Source: Deltaproteobacteria bacterium
GTDB lineage: Bacteria; Myxococcota_A; UBA796; CAJQPC01
Direction of reading: 5' to 3'
NCBI GenBank assembly: GCA_016717595.1
Contig: JADKFE010000014.1
Coordinates: 47,145-111,144, forward strand
DNA: 64,000 nt
The notes under the pieces are model-generated. The model searched no databases. It was not told where the DNA came from and saw only the letters and a list, made by a program, of their open reading frames with translations. How positions within the stretch are numbered: position 1 is the first letter of the stretch; every line of letters starts with the position of its first letter. Positions 55,412 through 64,000 of this stretch are shown here, in pieces. The position numbers and the translations under genes are program-made.

Positions 55412-55777
55412 TCAGCGCGCCGGGAACACCACGCTCTGCTCCACCAGCGTGGGCAGGGGCTCCTCGGTGACCCCCAGCGCCGCCAGCGCCGCCCGGGCGA
55501 CGGCCAAGGCGACCACGGCGGGGGTGCTGTCGGCGGCTGTGGCCTTCAAGGTGACCGTGGTGAGGGTGTGCCGATGCTCGCGCGCACGGTCGGCGGCGTA
55601 AGCGAGACCAAACTGAACCCCAGGCCGCCAGGGCTCAGGGCTCCAAAAACCCTCAGGCGCGCGCAGGCGCAGCTCGGACGGACCTGAAACAAACTCCAGC
55701 TCCACCGTCGCCACGGCGAAGAGGGCGTAGTGGCCGGTCTGAACCTTGATCTCGTGATGACCACGAAGGGTGCTCAT
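55412..55777 (-). CDS. EF-G domain IV-like orphan protein
   Basis: This is a 121-residue protein without a signal peptide. Its body resembles elongation-factor-G domain IV: TGHYALFAVATVELEFVSG, then GVQFGLAYAADRAREH and VALAVARAALAALGV with a final PLPTLVEQSVVFP. The GTPase and other EF-G domains are absent. Standalone domain-IV-like proteins are uncommon. Similarity was judged by eye and is moderate. It is isolated from translation genes and ends 46 bp from the convergent lipoprotein stop. Confidence 0.45.
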   Translation of the reverse strand: MSTLRGHHEIKVQTGHYALFAVATVELEFVSGPSELRLRAPEGFWSPEPWRPGVQFGLAYAADRAREHRHTLTTVTLKATAADSTPAVVALAVARAALAALGVTEEPLPTLVEQSVVFPAR

Positions 55778-56183
55778 CGGGGCGCGCCGCTCTCCGTGGC
55801 GCCGACTCGTGCTCGGTCGCCTGCGCCTCTGCTTTTACACCCTCCGCTGAGCGGGCGCCTCTCAGGCCGCGGGGATGTGGGGGCCACCACGCGCGTGAAC
55901 GCCTTGGGACCACACGCAAGTGTTTACTTAGACGCGGGAAACGAACCACAGAGGCACAGAGGGCACAGAGTTCGGGCACACAGAGGGCTCGGTGGCAGGC
56001 GCAGGCGTCCTCCGCGACTCCGAGGGCTGGAGGGGCCAAAGGCTCGCCGTTCCTCAACTTCACGCGCAGCGCCACAACCCTCTGTGGCCCTCCATCTCTG
56101 TGTCTGGCCTCTGTGGTTCGTTCGCCCGTCGCCGGGGCTGACCCTGGGCACGAACGTTGTCTTGGACACGACGACCCGCCCCC
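55778..56183. other. Intergenic region holding a CACAGAGG palindromic element
   Basis: About 406 bp lie between the EF-G-like protein and the Cys-rich repeat protein. Most of its right half is the inverted-repeat element described separately. The left part (55778-55940) shows no coding pattern, promoter or RNA motif that I could support. Confidence 0.5.
55941..56121. repeat. Imperfect palindromic repeat element (CACAGAGG motifs, REP/MITE-like)
   Basis: The ends are perfect 15-bp inverted repeats: ACGAACCACAGAGGC (55941-55955) and GCCTCTGTGGTTCGT (56107-56121). Between them CACAGAG-type motifs recur on the left (CACAGAGG, CACAGAG, CACAGAGGG) and their complements on the right (CCCTCTGTGG, CTCTGTG). 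The whole 181 bp could fold into a long stem-loop. It encodes no transposase. Similar CACAGAGG repeats are dispersed in many bacterial genomes (recalled, not searched). Confidence 0.75.
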
Positions 56184-57119
56184 TCACCGCCGCGCGAAGC
56201 GCTCACACTTCTCGCGCAGCGCCTCGCTCACCACACCTCCGCACAGGCGCAGGGCCTCGGCGGCGTCAAACCGTTTGGCGTTCGCGCTCACGCCCATGAG
56301 GCAGGAGTCGGCGTAGGCCCCGCCGCGTTTGGCGCAGAGCGTGAGCGCGGCGTCTTGGCTGGTCTCGGCGACGGCCCAGCCCAGGCCGTGCAGGCAGTTC
56401 TGGGGGTAGAGCGGCTCGTGGGTGGGCGCCCGGGCGCAGATGGCGAGGGCGAGATCGGGGTCGGTGCGGCCCAGGTATTTGCCTAAGCCGTGGAAACAGC
56501 CGCGGTTCTGCAAGGGCGTGCCCGACTCCAAGAGGCAGAAGGCCAAGGCGCTCTCGGGGTCACGCTGGGCGATCTCGCCGTTCACGTCGTGGCGGCAGAA
56601 GTCGCGCCACATGCCGGCGCGCTCACACTGGGCGCGGGCGTAGGGCGGGTCACCGCGCACGTTGGCCATGGCCAGGCCGAAGATGCACTGGTCGTGCCAC
56701 TTCTTGGGGGGGATCGTCTCGCACAGGGCCTCGGCGCCGGGGCGGTCGATGGGGCTGCGCAGCTCGGCCACGTCGGCCACACACTCCCAGTGCAGGGCGT
56801 CGGTCTTCACCTCAGCGCAGGCCAAGAGCGCGCCTTCAGGGTCACGCTCGGCGCGCTGCAGGGCCAAGGTGTGAAAGCAGGCCTCCCGCAGCGGGCCCGG
56901 AGAGCGGCGGCAGCCCTCCTCAGTGTAGCCGGGGGCCTCGCCCTCCCCCACGGCGTCTACCCCCTCGGGCTTGGGGGGCACGGCCATCATCAGCTCGATG
57001 GCCACCTCGCCCACGACGTCGGGGGCCGCGGGGCCCTGGGCGAGCTTGAGCAGGCCGACCCCGCCCAGGCTCAGGGTGAGCACGACGAGGTACAAGACGG
57101 TGAACGAGCCCCGCGCCAC
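56184..57119 (-). CDS. Membrane-anchored Cys-rich repeat protein, unknown
   Basis: This 311-residue protein has one N-terminal membrane helix (TVLYLVVLTLSLGGVGLLKL) and then about seven repeats of 35 residues. Each has paired cysteines and a His/Gly motif (REACFHTLALQRAERDPEGA, QNRGCFHGLGKYLGRTDPDL, YPQNCLHGLGWAVAETSQDA). The even Cys spacing suggests disulfide-stabilised helical hairpins, as in Sel1-like solenoids. No catalytic motif is present. It follows a 63-residue membrane protein on the same strand by 3 bp. The pair probably acts in the periplasm as a binding scaffold. Confidence 0.6.
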   Translation of the reverse strand: MARGSFTVLYLVVLTLSLGGVGLLKLAQGPAAPDVVGEVAIELMMAVPPKPEGVDAVGEGEAPGYTEEGCRRSPGPLREACFHTLALQRAERDPEGALLACAEVKTDALHWECVADVAELRSPIDRPGAEALCETIPPKKWHDQCIFGLAMANVRGDPPYARAQCERAGMWRDFCRHDVNGEIAQRDPESALAFCLLESGTPLQNRGCFHGLGKYLGRTDPDLALAICARAPTHEPLYPQNCLHGLGWAVAETSQDAALTLCAKRGGAYADSCLMGVSANAKRFDAAEALRLCGGVVSEALREKCERFARR

Positions 57120-57122
57120 GCC

Positions 57123-57314
57123 TCACTCCTGCTGGATGTAGCCGATCTCTTCCATCAGCTTGATGCGCTCGGCTTCAGTCATGCCGGTGTCGGCGTCGGC
57201 GGTGGGCTCGACGGGGGCCGCCGGGACGGGGCGAAGCCACCACACGGCCCCGCCGATGGCCAGGTTGAGCAGGACGAACAGCAGAGCCGCGATGAGCACC
57301 GGACGCTTCTTCAT
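57123..57314 (-). CDS. Small membrane protein (63 residues), unknown
   Basis: From the ATG at 57314 the product is MKKRPVLIAALLFVLLNLAI followed by an acidic C-terminal part (DADTGMTEAERIKLMEEIGY). It is a single-pass protein with a short basic N-terminus. A longer frame to 57344 lacks a ribosome site and would overlap the divergent gene's leader. It is immediately upstream of the Cys-rich gene and probably forms a two-gene operon with it. Function is unknown. Confidence 0.55.
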   Translation of the reverse strand: MKKRPVLIAALLFVLLNLAIGGAVWWLRPVPAAPVEPTADADTGMTEAERIKLMEEIGYIQQE

Positions 57315-57332
57315 GTGGGGTATTATCGCACC

Positions 57333-58124
57333 ATGCAGGGCCATGACGACGCCGCCGCTCGCCTTCGTGCGCTGCTCAACGAGCCGAGTGAGGCCGAGGC
57401 CCTGGCGCGGTCGTGGGTGGCCCGGGGTGAGGCGCTCAGCGTGCGCGCGCTGTTCCCCGAGCTGCTGCGATCCATCGTCGAGGAGAGCGACGACGCCTCG
57501 CTCCTCGGCGGCTTACGCGCGCTGACGAGCCTGGCCCGCGGGGGGCACGGCGGGGCGCGAATGATGAGCCAAGAGCTGGCGCTCAACGTCGAGGTCTTCA
57601 GCCGCGTGCCTTATGAGCGCCTCGTGGAGCTCTACGCCTTGGCCATCGACGCCGACGCCGCCGACGTGGCCCAGCTCTTCTTGTCGAACCGGCCGCGGCA
57701 CAAGGGCACCGTGGAGGAGGCCGGGGCCATTGACAACGAGCACGTCCCCCTGCCCTTGGGCGTGCGCAAAGCCGCGGCGCGCACCCGGGATCGCATGCTG
57801 CTCGACAAGCTCCTGCGGGATCGAAACCCCCAGGTGATCAGCACCTTGCTCAACAACCCCTGGCTGCGGGAGCGGGACGTGGTGCTGGTCGCGGCGCTGC
57901 GGCCCACCCAGCCTTCAGTGCTGCAGGTCGTCGCCAGCCACCCCAAGTGGTCCACACGCTACGCCGTGCGGAAGGCCCTGGCGTGTAACCCCTACTGCCC
58001 CAGCGCCTTGGCGTTGAGGCTCATCGGCACCTTGTTCCGCCAAGACGTCGCGTTCATCGCGTCGTCCAGCGCGCTCTCGGAGGAGGTGCTCACCGAGGCG
58101 CGGCGGCTGTTGAGCGAGGGCTAA
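57333..58124 (+). CDS. HEAT/leucine-rich-variant-like repeat protein
   Basis: This 263-residue soluble helical protein has tandem repeats seen as KAAARTRDRMLLDKLLRDRN, PQVISTLLNNPWLRERDVVL, and HPKWSTRYAVRKALACNPYC. These resemble HEAT or leucine-rich-repeat-variant solenoids used for protein-protein contacts. Similar proteins are abundant in myxobacteria. I chose the ATG at 57333; the longer upstream frame runs antisense through the Cys-rich gene and is not supported. No catalytic motif is present. Confidence 0.7.
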   Translation: MQGHDDAAARLRALLNEPSEAEALARSWVARGEALSVRALFPELLRSIVEESDDASLLGGLRALTSLARGGHGGARMMSQELALNVEVFSRVPYERLVELYALAIDADAADVAQLFLSNRPRHKGTVEEAGAIDNEHVPLPLGVRKAAARTRDRMLLDKLLRDRNPQVISTLLNNPWLRERDVVLVAALRPTQPSVLQVVASHPKWSTRYAVRKALACNPYCPSALALRLIGTLFRQDVAFIASSSALSEEVLTEARRLLSEG

Positions 58125-58145
58125 CCAGCGAGGGCTAGCCCGGGC

Positions 58146-58433
58146 TCAAGACGAGGAGGAGCTGACCTCTTCGGCCTCTTTGACCTTCTCGCCGCGCTCG
58201 GACTTCACCGTGGGGGTGACGTCGAGCTCTTGAGCGCTGGCGGCGGCGGACTTCGCGGCGCCGTCGCCCGTGGAGGCGTCGCGGAAGGCCTTCACGCCTT
58301 GGCCCATGGACCGCAGCACGTCGGGCAGCTTGCCGACGCCGAACAGGATGAGCACCAGCGCCAAGATGAGCAGGAGCTCGGGGACGCCTAAGGTGGGCAT
58401 GAGCGGGACCAGGGTGAAGGGGAAGGTCATCAT
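58146..58433 (-). CDS. tatA: Twin-arginine translocase subunit TatA/TatB-like
   Basis: The product of about 95 residues has a hydrophobic helix and the amphipathic helix typical of TatA: VPELLLILALVLILFGVGKL then PDVLRSMGQGVKAF. The C-terminal tail is acidic and variable. TatA oligomers form the channel for folded Tat substrates in the inner membrane. I chose the ATG at 58433/58430, preceded by GGAGAG. A third ATG (58400) would remove nine residues but has no ribosome site. No tatB or tatC lies nearby, so it may be a solitary copy. Confidence 0.85.
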   Translation of the reverse strand: MMTFPFTLVPLMPTLGVPELLLILALVLILFGVGKLPDVLRSMGQGVKAFRDASTGDGAAKSAAASAQELDVTPTVKSERGEKVKEAEEVSSSSS

Positions 58434-58555
58434 CTCTCTCCGTGGGCGCTGACCCATCGCAGCGCTGGCGCCTAGTTGCTCAGACTAACCGAGGTGGCGC
58501 GGGATCGGCCAATGTTCACGACGATGGGCCTTGGGCCGACGGGATGGGAGGCGAG

Positions 58556-59362
58556 TCAGGAGCCCTTAAACTGCGGGGCGCGGCGCTCGGCGAAGGCCAT
58601 GATGCCCTCAAAGAAGTCGTCGGACTGCACCGAGCGGGCCACGCCGTAGCGCTCGTCCTCAGTTTGGGTCTCGAAGCCGTTCTGCAGGGTGTTGCGCAGG
58701 AGCGTCTTGAGCTCGGCGTAGGCGCGGGTGGGGCCCTGGGCGAGCTGGTTGGCCAAGGCCGTGGCCGCGGGCAGCAGCTCAGAGTCGGGCAGCACCCGGG
58801 AGCAGAAGCCCATGGTGAGGGCTTCAGCGCTGGTGAGCTTTCGGTTGGTCATGAACAGCTCGGCGGCCCGGCGGGCGCCGACGATGCGGGGCACAAAAAA
58901 CGTGGTGCCGCCGTCGGGGGACAGGCCGATGCCCATGTACGCGAGGCCGAAGGTGGAGGACTCCGACGCCCAGACCACGTCCGCGGAGAGCGCGAGGCCC
59001 ACGCCCGCGCCCAAGGCCGGGCCGTTCACCGCGGCGATCACCGGCTTGGGCATGCGGTACAGCTCACCCACGGCGCGGTGAAGCTCGGCGGCGCCGTTCA
59101 TGCCGCCGACCAGGGGGCTCTCGCCCTCCTCAAACATGCCGCCCGTGGCCATGGCCTTCACATCACCGCCCGCGCAGAACGCGCGGCCATCGCCGGTGAC
59201 CAAGACCGCGCGCACGTCGGGGTTGGTGGAGGCGTCGATGGCGGCCGCGGCCAAGGCCCGCATCATCGGGCGGTCCAGGGCGTTTAAGCGCTCGGGGCGG
59301 CTGAGCGTGATGAAGGCGACGCCTCCCTGAATGTCGTACCGAACGGACGCGGCGGCGCTCAT
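58556..59362 (-). CDS. Enoyl-CoA hydratase/isomerase family protein
   Basis: This 268-residue crotonase-fold protein has GRAFCAGGDVKAMA, which forms the oxyanion loop, and PVIAAVNGPALGAGVGLALS. The active-site region GIGLSPDGGTTFFVPR has Asp, as in PaaG-type enzymes, rather than the usual Glu. It probably hydrates or isomerises an enoyl-CoA in fatty-acid or aromatic degradation; the substrate is not fixed by the sequence. Neighbours (TatA, RND pump) give no pathway context. Confidence 0.88.
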   Translation of the reverse strand: MSAAASVRYDIQGGVAFITLSRPERLNALDRPMMRALAAAAIDASTNPDVRAVLVTGDGRAFCAGGDVKAMATGGMFEEGESPLVGGMNGAAELHRAVGELYRMPKPVIAAVNGPALGAGVGLALSADVVWASESSTFGLAYMGIGLSPDGGTTFFVPRIVGARRAAELFMTNRKLTSAEALTMGFCSRVLPDSELLPAATALANQLAQGPTRAYAELKTLLRNTLQNGFETQTEDERYGVARSVQSDDFFEGIMAFAERRAPQFKGS

Positions 59363-59377
59363 GGGCGAGATCCTCAG

Positions 59378-62300
59378 CTATTTGGCGGGTTGGGGCGTAG
59401 GCGCGGTGGCGGGGGCTGGGGCGCGCACGAAGAAGCTCCGCAGGCGCTCCATCCACAAGAAGATCACCGGCACCACGACCAAGGTGAGCACGGTCGAGGA
59501 GATTACCCCGCCGATGACGGCGATGGCCATAGGCGCACGAAACTCGGAGCCGATGCCCGAGGCGATGGCCGTGGGGATCATGCCCAAGGCCATGGCGGCG
59601 GAGGTCATCACGATGGGGCGCAGGCGGCGGGGGCCCGCGAGCTCCAGGGCCTCGACGGGGCTGAGGCCGTCTCGCATCGCGGCGATGGCGCCGTCCACGA
59701 GCAAGATCGCGTTCTTGGTCACCAGGCCCATCAACAAGATGATGCCGATGAGCGAGCCCATGGAGATGCTGTTGCCGGTCATGGCCAAGGCCAAGATCGC
59801 GCCCACCATCGCCAACGGCACAGAGACCATCAGCGTGAAGGGGTGGATGAGGCTCTCAAACTGGGAGGCCAACACCATAAAGATGAACAAGAACGCCACG
59901 CCGATGGCGAGGCCCATGGCGTTGAAGGTGTCCTCCATGTCTTTGGCTTGGCCGTCCAAGGTCAAGAAGTAGCCCTCAGGCAAGGGCGCCTTCTTCAGGT
60001 CTTTGAAGAAGGTCTCGACCAGGCCGCCCAAGTTGCCGCCGGGGGCCACCTGGGCGGTGATGTTCACCGAGCGCATGCGGTTGTAGCGCTGGATCTCGGC
60101 GGCGGCGACGCCCATCTGCACCTGGGCCACGTCGCCGAGCTGGATGTCGCCCCGGGGGCTGGGCAGGGGCAAGGTCGAGATGGCCTGGGCGTCTTGGGAG
60201 AAGCGGGGGTCGGCGCGGAGGCGGATGTCGGCCTCTTCGCCGCCGTCGCGTAGGCTGCCGACCAGCTCACCCTCGACCATCATGCGGGCGGTGACGCCGA
60301 CGAGGCCCGCGGGCACGCCGCGATCCGCGGCGGCGGCGCGGTCTACGGTGAGGCGCAGCTCGGGGCGGCCGGGGCTGAGGCTCATGCGCACGTCGTTGGC
60401 GTCGGCCTGGGTGTTGAGCATGGCCTCCAGGCGCTCCCCCTCCACCGCGAGGCCGTCGAGATCGGGGCCTTGCAGGATGAGGATGATCGGCGGGAAGTCG
60501 CCCAGGCCGTCGATGATCGCGGGCTGGGAGAGGTTCACCGTAGACTGCGGCACCTCGCTCAAGGTGGCGCGCACCCGCTCCTCAAAACGCTCCAGAGGCT
60601 CGGCGCGGTTGGCCTTGTCGGTCACACGCACCCGCAGGCGGGCGCGCTCGGGGGTGCTCTCGTGGCCGATGATGGTGTAGACCCGCTCCACGCCGGGCGT
60701 GGCCAAGAGCTTGGCCTCGGCGGAGCGCACGGCGGCGGAGGTGACCTCCAAGGCCGAGCCCACGGGCAGGCGCACGTCGGCGAAGATCTCGCCGCGGTCC
60801 TCCTTGGGCACAAACTCTTTGGGCATCACCGCCGCGACCGCGCCCGTGACCAAGAGCATGCCCACCGAGGCGCCTACGGTGGCTTTGGGCCAGCGTAAGG
60901 CGGCGCGCAGCACGTCGCGGTAGCGGTCGTCGATGCGGTCCAAGAAGCCGCGGATGGCGGCGACGAGGCGGGGCTCTTTGGCGTGGGGGTCATGCGCCTT
61001 CGAGAGCCGGGCGGAGAGCATGGGATCTAAGGTGAACGCGACGAACAGCGAGAGCATCACCGCGACGGCGATGGTGAGGCCGAACTGCTTAAAGAACTGC
61101 CCGACGATGCCCGACATGAACGCCACGGGCACAAACACCGCCACCAACGAGAGCGTCGTGGCCAGAACGGCGAGGGCGATCTCCCGGGTGCCGCGGCTGG
61201 CGGCCTCCGCAGGGGAATCTCCGGCCTCCAGCCTGCGGGTGATGCTCTCCCGCACCACGACGGCGTCGTCGATGAGCAGGCCGATGGCGAGGCTCAGGCC
61301 CAAGAGCGTCATCATGTTCAGCGAGAAGCCCAGGTAGTACATCACGGCGAAGGTGCCGATGATGGACGTGGGCAAGGCCAAGGCGCTGATGAAGGTGCCG
61401 CGCAGGTCCAACAAGAAGAAGAGGATGACGAGCACGGCCATGGCGCCGCCGAAGTAGATCGCGATCCAGACCTCGTGGGCGTTGGCTTTGACCTCTAAGG
61501 ACTGGTCGGTGATGACCTCGGTGATGGCGCCATCGGCGAGCTTGGGCACCTCGGCGTTGAGCTTCTCGCGCACGGCCTCACACACCGCCACGGTGTTGGC
61601 GCCGGACTTCTTGACGACCTCCACGGCGACGGCCTCTTGGCCGTTGAAGCGCACATAGCGGCTGGCCTTGGTGAAGTCGTCGACCACCGTGGCGACGTCG
61701 CCCAGGCGCACCTGCTGGCCGTCGCGCGTCTGGTGCACGATCATGCTGCGCAGGTCGTCGATGTGCTCAAACTGGGCCTCGGCGCGCACCCCGACGGAGT
61801 ACGAGCCCAGGCGCATGTCGCCCACGGGCACGCTGAGGTTCTCGATGCCCAGACGTTGGGCCACCTGAGAGGGCGAGACGCCCAAGGCCCGCAGGCGGTC
61901 GAGGTCGAAGTTGACGTGAATCTCGCGGTCTTGGCCGCCGAGCACGTTCACCGCGCCGACGCCCTCGATCTGCTCCAGCAAGGGGCGAAGGCGCTCATCG
62001 ACCTTCTCGCGGGTCTCGTTCACGCCCGCGGGGGTGGAGACGACGGCGACGAGCACCGGCAGCGCGCCGATGTCGAGCTGCTGGATGACCGGGTCTTCAG
62101 CGCCCTCGGGGGAGCTTGCCTTTGACGCCGCCGATCTTGTCGCGCACGGCGTTGGTGGCCGTCTCCACGTCGGTGCCCATGCCGAACTTGAGCACCATAA
62201 ACATCGAGTCGGAGCGCGTGAAGCTGCGCACGTTGTCGAGGCCCGAGATCGAGGAGACCGCGTCCTCCAAGGGCTTCGTGACGTCACGCTCGATGTCTTC

Positions 62301-62468
62301 AGGGCCTGCGCCGGGGTAGACCGTGAGCACGGTGAGGAACGGGAAGTTGACCGGCGGGTAGAGCTCGGTGCCCAAGCGCCCGAGGCTCAACAGCCCGAGC
62401 ACGATGAGCACGAAGCTCAACATCGCCGTGAAGACAGGGCGGCGGATCGCGACGTCGGAGAGGTTCAT
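59378..62468 (-). CDS. RND efflux transporter (AcrB/MexB-like), frame broken by one base
   Basis: The start at 62468 reads DVAIRRPVFTAMLSFVLIVL, the typical RND N-terminus, with PGAGPEDIERDVTKPLEDAV. The frame stops at about 62096 after KLPRGR. The adjacent frame carries PEGAEDPVIQQLDIGALPVL and continues through FFLLDLRGTFISALALPTSI, the LLIDDAVVVRES helix with its essential Asp pair, and the second TM bundle to the stop at 59378. Dropping one base from the G run at 62108-62112 joins them into about 1029 residues. RND pumps export lipids, drugs or metals with a periplasmic adaptor, and the adaptor gene precedes it with a 4-bp overlap. The break is probably a sequencing error. Confidence 0.85.
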
Positions 62469-63475
62469 CCTTCACCCAGGTCTGCGGGGGGATCGAGCAC
62501 GACCTGGTCCCCCTCTTTGAGCGCGCCGAGCAAGAGGGCGCGGCCGCCCTCTCGTTTGACGACGGTGACGGGCACTCGCTCGGCTTGGCCTTCAGTGGCG
62601 CGCCAGACGCAGAAGTCGGGCCGAGCGACGACGGCCTCTTCAGGGACCGACCACACGAGCTGGTCTTCACCGGCGGTCACCTGGGCGCGGGCGAAGGCAT
62701 GCGCGCGCATCCCGGCGGGCGGGGCGTCTACCCGAAGCTCCACGGGCAGGCGGCGGGTGGCCATGTCCAGAGACGGCAGCACCCGCACCACCGTGGCCGG
62801 GGCCTCCACCCCAAACCCGACGCTGACCGTGCCCGTGAGGCCTGGGGTGAGCCACACCGAGCTCTCGCTCGCCGAGCCCTTGAGCTGGAGCGCGCTGAGA
62901 TCTTCGATGACGAAGAGCGGCATCCCGGCGCCGATGACCGTCCCGGCGTTGTCGGGGCCTAGGGTGATGACCCCGTCGATGGGCGCGGTGAGGGTGTGGT
63001 AGCCGTAGTTGGCCGAGGCGAGGCGCACGGCGGCCTCGGCCTGCTCAACCCCGGCGCGACCAGCGGCGACGGCGGCCTCGACGTCTTGGAGCTGCTGATC
63101 GGAGACCCCGCCGCCCTCGTGCAGAGACTTGAGGCGCTTGAAGCCCGCCTCTCCGGCGGCGAGCTGGGCCTCGGCCCCAGAGAGCGCGGCCTTGGCCTGG
63201 GCGAGCTGCGCGGCGGCGATGCGGCTGTCGAGGCGGGCGAGGGCTTGGCCGGCCTTCACAGCGTCGCCACGTTTGACGAGCAGCGCCTCCATACGCCCGG
63301 GCACCGAGAAGCCGAGCTGCACCGAGGCGATGGGCTCAAGGGAGCCGGCGATCTCCTCTTCAGCGCGCCACGCGGCGCTCACCACGGCCTCGGTGCGGAG
63401 CTCGGCGGCGGGCGCCGCCTGGGTGGCCGTCGGGGGAGTCTCAGCGCAGGCCATCAGGAGCGAGAGCAGGAGCAT
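62465..63475 (-). CDS. RND periplasmic adaptor (membrane fusion protein) lipoprotein
   Basis: This 336-residue lipoprotein (lipobox LLMAC) has the barrel-sandwich and helical-hairpin layout of RND adaptors: LGFSVPGRMEALLVKRGDAV, then coiled-coil segments with AAQLAQAKAALSGAEAQLAA. A return strand, YGYHTLTAPIDGVITLGPDN, closes the lipoyl domain, and a beta-barrel domain follows. It links the RND pump to an outer-membrane channel. Its stop overlaps the pump start (ATGA). No TolC-type gene is visible in the window. Confidence 0.9.
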   Translation of the reverse strand: MLLLSLLMACAETPPTATQAAPAAELRTEAVVSAAWRAEEEIAGSLEPIASVQLGFSVPGRMEALLVKRGDAVKAGQALARLDSRIAAAQLAQAKAALSGAEAQLAAGEAGFKRLKSLHEGGGVSDQQLQDVEAAVAAGRAGVEQAEAAVRLASANYGYHTLTAPIDGVITLGPDNAGTVIGAGMPLFVIEDLSALQLKGSASESSVWLTPGLTGTVSVGFGVEAPATVVRVLPSLDMATRRLPVELRVDAPPAGMRAHAFARAQVTAGEDQLVWSVPEEAVVARPDFCVWRATEGQAERVPVTVVKREGGRALLLGALKEGDQVVLDPPADLGEG

Positions 63476-63700
63476 AGGATCCTCATCGCGCGTCGCGCGG
63501 TCGCGCCCCTCATATCCACCGCCACGGCCATCGTGCGCGCCAGGGTGGTGAAGAGATCGACATGCCCAAGGCGCAAGGATCGTTCACCGACGAACTTCGC
63601 CCCTCAGAGCGGCGCTCTCCCGTGGCGTGCGTTCGGCGACTCTTCGCCAGGGCTTGAGCCCAAACGCCAGCAGACGTAAGGTGAAGGTGGAGGTGGGTTT
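63476..63700. other. Divergent intergenic region at the right end
   Basis: About 225 bp separate the adaptor start from the putative membrane protein on the other strand. No clear -35/-10 pair or RNA gene was seen; promoters for both genes are expected here. Confidence 0.35.
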
Positions 63701-64000
63701 TTGGATTATTCATCCCCATGGTCCCTCGCGTTGGCCTTCACCTTGTTGTGGTCGGCGCTGTTCATCCTCGGAAACCTCATCGAGCGGGCGTGGCGAACTC
63801 ACGCGGCGCGTCCGTTCCCGGAGCGGGTCAACTCCCACAACGGCACGGCCGGGAGCGCCCTGGCCATCCTTCACGCCCTCGTGATCGTCGCTAGCCCGGC
63901 GCTGACCGGGCTGAAGACCAACTTCGGCGGTGAGAACACGCCCGGCCAGTCGATGCTCGTCGGGTTCTTGATGGCGTTTATGCTCGTGGACGCCGTGGCA
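63701..64000 (+). CDS. Putative TLC-like membrane protein (partial, runs off right edge)
   Basis: The coding frame starts at a TTG at 63701, preceded by GGAGGTG at about 6 nt, and runs to the window end (100 residues). It reads DYSSPWSLALAFTLLWSALF, then ILGNLIERAW, SHNGTAGSALAILHALVIVA and MLVGFLMAFMLVDAVA, giving at least three membrane helices. The conserved HNGTAG and HALVIV segment resembles TLC-domain (TRAM-LAG1-CLN8) proteins involved in lipid metabolism. The match is by eye and the protein is incomplete. The ATG at 63718 opens a different frame with poor composition. Confidence 0.45.
   Translation, partial: MDYSSPWSLALAFTLLWSALFILGNLIERAWRTHAARPFPERVNSHNGTAGSALAILHALVIVASPALTGLKTNFGGENTPGQSMLVGFLMAFMLVDAVA

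Noticed and set aside
56490..57332. Long plus-strand extension of the HEAT-like gene
   Set aside because: This stretch is antisense to the Cys-rich and small membrane genes and shows no repeat signature. The true start is at 57333.

Overview
This is a high-GC window from a Gram-negative bacterium, most likely an uncultured member of the Myxococcota (former Deltaproteobacteria). The evidence is indirect: many secreted lipoproteins carry Asp/Ser-rich (DSDAD-type) linkers after the lipobox, a pilT, recA and cinA neighbourhood carries a site resembling the Myxococcus LexA motif, and there are HEAT-like and DUF1844 proteins. No rRNA, tRNA or CRISPR array was found.

Left part (1-20.3 kb). A DsbD-type N-terminal fragment and a purple-acid-phosphatase-like lipoprotein lead into a tightly overlapping osmotic operon on the minus strand: TrkH-type K+ uptake, then a 1507-residue protein joining a CPA2-type cation/H+ antiporter to a long helical segment and a degenerate P-loop ATPase, then an MscS-like channel. 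Next come an SDR oxidoreductase, a diacylglycerol-kinase-family lipid kinase, a BamD-like TPR protein divergent from an HtrA/DegP protease, a DUF1844 protein, three tandem paralogous lipoproteins, an SRPBCC protein with a broken frame, an M74 murein endopeptidase and a CHAT-like/FHA protein.

Centre (20.4-39.4 kb). Eighteen same-strand, often overlapping genes encode a contractile phage-tail-like injection system: baseplate J and a tail I/gp7-like protein, a fibre, sheath, tube, a chaperone-position protein, a Pro/Ala-rich protein, hub gpD, a DNA-circulation-N-like protein, helical proteins, a 695-residue protein with a peptidoglycan-binding domain, spike gpV, a three-repeat protein in the tip position, gp25 and three distal proteins. 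There are no capsid, portal, terminase, integrase or lysis genes, and no AAA+ ATPase of the kind usual in extracellular injection systems. The divergent CHAT-like/FHA protein is the obvious candidate regulator or partner. This is the most unusual system in the window.

Right part (39.4-64 kb). A housekeeping block follows (alaS, pilT, recA, cinA on the minus strand, ruvX divergent), then envelope proteins: a membrane/toroid protein, a TolA-like coiled coil fused to a beta-barrel, a sulfatase-superfamily enzyme with a probable Thr nucleophile, a pectate-lyase-like beta-helix lipoprotein and several orphan proteins. A palindromic CACAGAGG element follows, then a Cys-rich repeat protein, a HEAT-like protein, TatA, an enoyl-CoA hydratase and an RND pump with its adaptor. 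A probable TLC-like membrane protein runs off the right edge.

Six genes have a single-base frame break with conserved sequence on both sides, most in short G or C runs. This pattern fits uncorrected sequencing indels better than six independent gene losses, so those genes are described as single units.
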